This document shows, one piece after another, positions 5,430 to 5,737 of a stretch of DNA of 5,737 bases. The DNA is from Pseudomonadota bacterium (GTDB lineage Bacteria; Pseudomonadota; Gammaproteobacteria; Acidithiobacillales; Acidithiobacillaceae): NCBI GenBank assembly GCA_021840785.1, contig JAKBXD010000128.1, forward strand, positions 1 to 5,737. Direction: 5' to 3'. The position numbers and the translations under genes were made by a program. The stretch's first letter is position 1. Each line of letters opens with the position of its first letter. The notes beneath the pieces are model-generated. The model was not told the DNA's origin and did not search any database. It worked only from the letters and a program-made list of their open reading frames with translations.

Positions 5430-5610
5430 CGGTGTGTCGTCGTGAAGCTCACGCCATCGGTAAGGATGCCACACGCCTTCATCCACTCGGCGGACTTTTC
5501 GATTTGTAATTCAAGCCCAATAACCAAACCATCCTCTGCCGCTTATATGTTTCGCCGAGTCTTACCCAACCCGCACCAGCGACACCACCCCGGTCTCCTC
5601 AGCGAGGACA
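5430..5610. other. Gene-poor stretch before the insertion sequence
   Basis: I see no convincing gene in this 181-bp stretch. A minus-strand frame is open across it (from about 5600 down past 5430) but continues antisense through the zinc-ribbon and membrane genes. If anything real is here it is a decayed fragment, possibly cut off by the IS on its right. No RNA gene or terminator was recognised. Confidence 0.35.
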
Positions 5611-5737
5611 TGTCCCCCTGTGTCACAGTAGTTGCCGCCTCCATTAATCGTTAATCTGGGGGGCGAGGTGAGAGAACGATGGCACGATACGCACAACGAT
5701 TGAAGGATCAGGCCGTGGCCCGGCTGTTGCCGCCAGA
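5611..5737 (+). mobile_element. Left end of an IS3-family-like insertion sequence (partial)
   Basis: The transposase start at 5679 implies an IS end a short distance upstream. A plausible terminus begins at 5611 with TGTCCCCCTG, since IS3-family ends start with 5'-TG. That leaves 68 bp of leader, a typical distance. The right end, and therefore the matching inverted repeat and target duplication, are outside the window, so the exact boundary is a guess. Confidence 0.4.
5679..5737 (+). CDS. IS3-type transposase OrfA, 5' fragment
   Basis: The first 19 codons of an ORF run off the window end: MARYAQRLKDQAVARLLPP. This is the characteristic beginning of IS3-family OrfA (Transposase_8-type HTH) proteins, which commonly read MxRYxQxFKxQAVARLLPPES. 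GAGGTG at 5665-5670 provides a ribosome-binding site 8 nt before the ATG. OrfA carries the DNA-binding helix-turn-helix. In this family the catalytic DDE domain follows in OrfB through a -1 frameshift, which would lie beyond this window. The truncation is by the window edge, not by visible mutation. The family call rests on a short but distinctive segment. Confidence 0.75.
   Translation, partial: MARYAQRLKDQAVARLLPP

Noticed and set aside
5108..5527. Minus-strand reading frame of 139 residues
   Set aside because: It lies wholly antisense to the zinc-ribbon gene and the end of the membrane gene, which have better starts and organisation. The part at 5430-5600 could at most be a remnant of a lost gene.
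1..5737. CRISPR arrays, rRNA genes or replication origin
   Set aside because: No regularly spaced repeats, rRNA-like segments or iteron clusters were seen on reading both strands.

Overview
The window reads as the left end of a tRNA-anchored genomic island that carries defence-type cargo and is interrupted at the right edge by an insertion sequence. An elongator tRNA-Met (CAT anticodon, encoded CCA) stands at the left with a consensus-like -35 box upstream. It is followed by a complete tyrosine-recombinase integrase on the same strand, the usual arrangement when an element has integrated into the 3' end of a tRNA gene. The tRNA and integrase style, the Dam-like methylase and the IS3-like transposase start point to a proteobacterium (beta, gamma or Acidithiobacillia-like). 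Nothing here fixes the genus.

Layout: promoter and tRNA-Met (1-124); a short integrase leader with a tandem 9-bp repeat and small hairpins (125-250); integrase (251-1252); a protein with an N-terminal SEC-C zinc motif and a C-terminal HEPN-like RX4H motif (1349-2557, +). Convergent to it is a Dam-family DNA adenine methyltransferase (2612-3526, -). Divergent from the methylase are a 71-aa XRE/Cro-type regulator (3610-3825, +) and an overlapping gene (3815-4675, +) with a D-x13-E-x-K signature, read as a restriction endonuclease. Next come a two-transmembrane small protein (4790-5218, +) directly abutted by a 68-aa Cys/His-rich probable zinc protein (5219-5425, +). A gene-poor stretch (5426-5678) includes the probable left end of an IS, and the first 19 codons of an IS3-type OrfA transposase run off the window end.

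The methylase / small regulator / endonuclease block has the topology of PvuII-type restriction-modification systems: M is divergent from a C-R operon, C overlaps R, and the C transcript is possibly leaderless. The regulator would delay endonuclease expression after transfer. The SEC-C/HEPN-like gene and the membrane/zinc pair are the least explained cargo. By position (island, next to restriction-modification) and architecture they are candidates for defence or toxin-like functions, but that is inference. The integrase is GC-rich and the 4790-5425 pair is visibly AT-richer, so the cargo is probably mosaic in origin.
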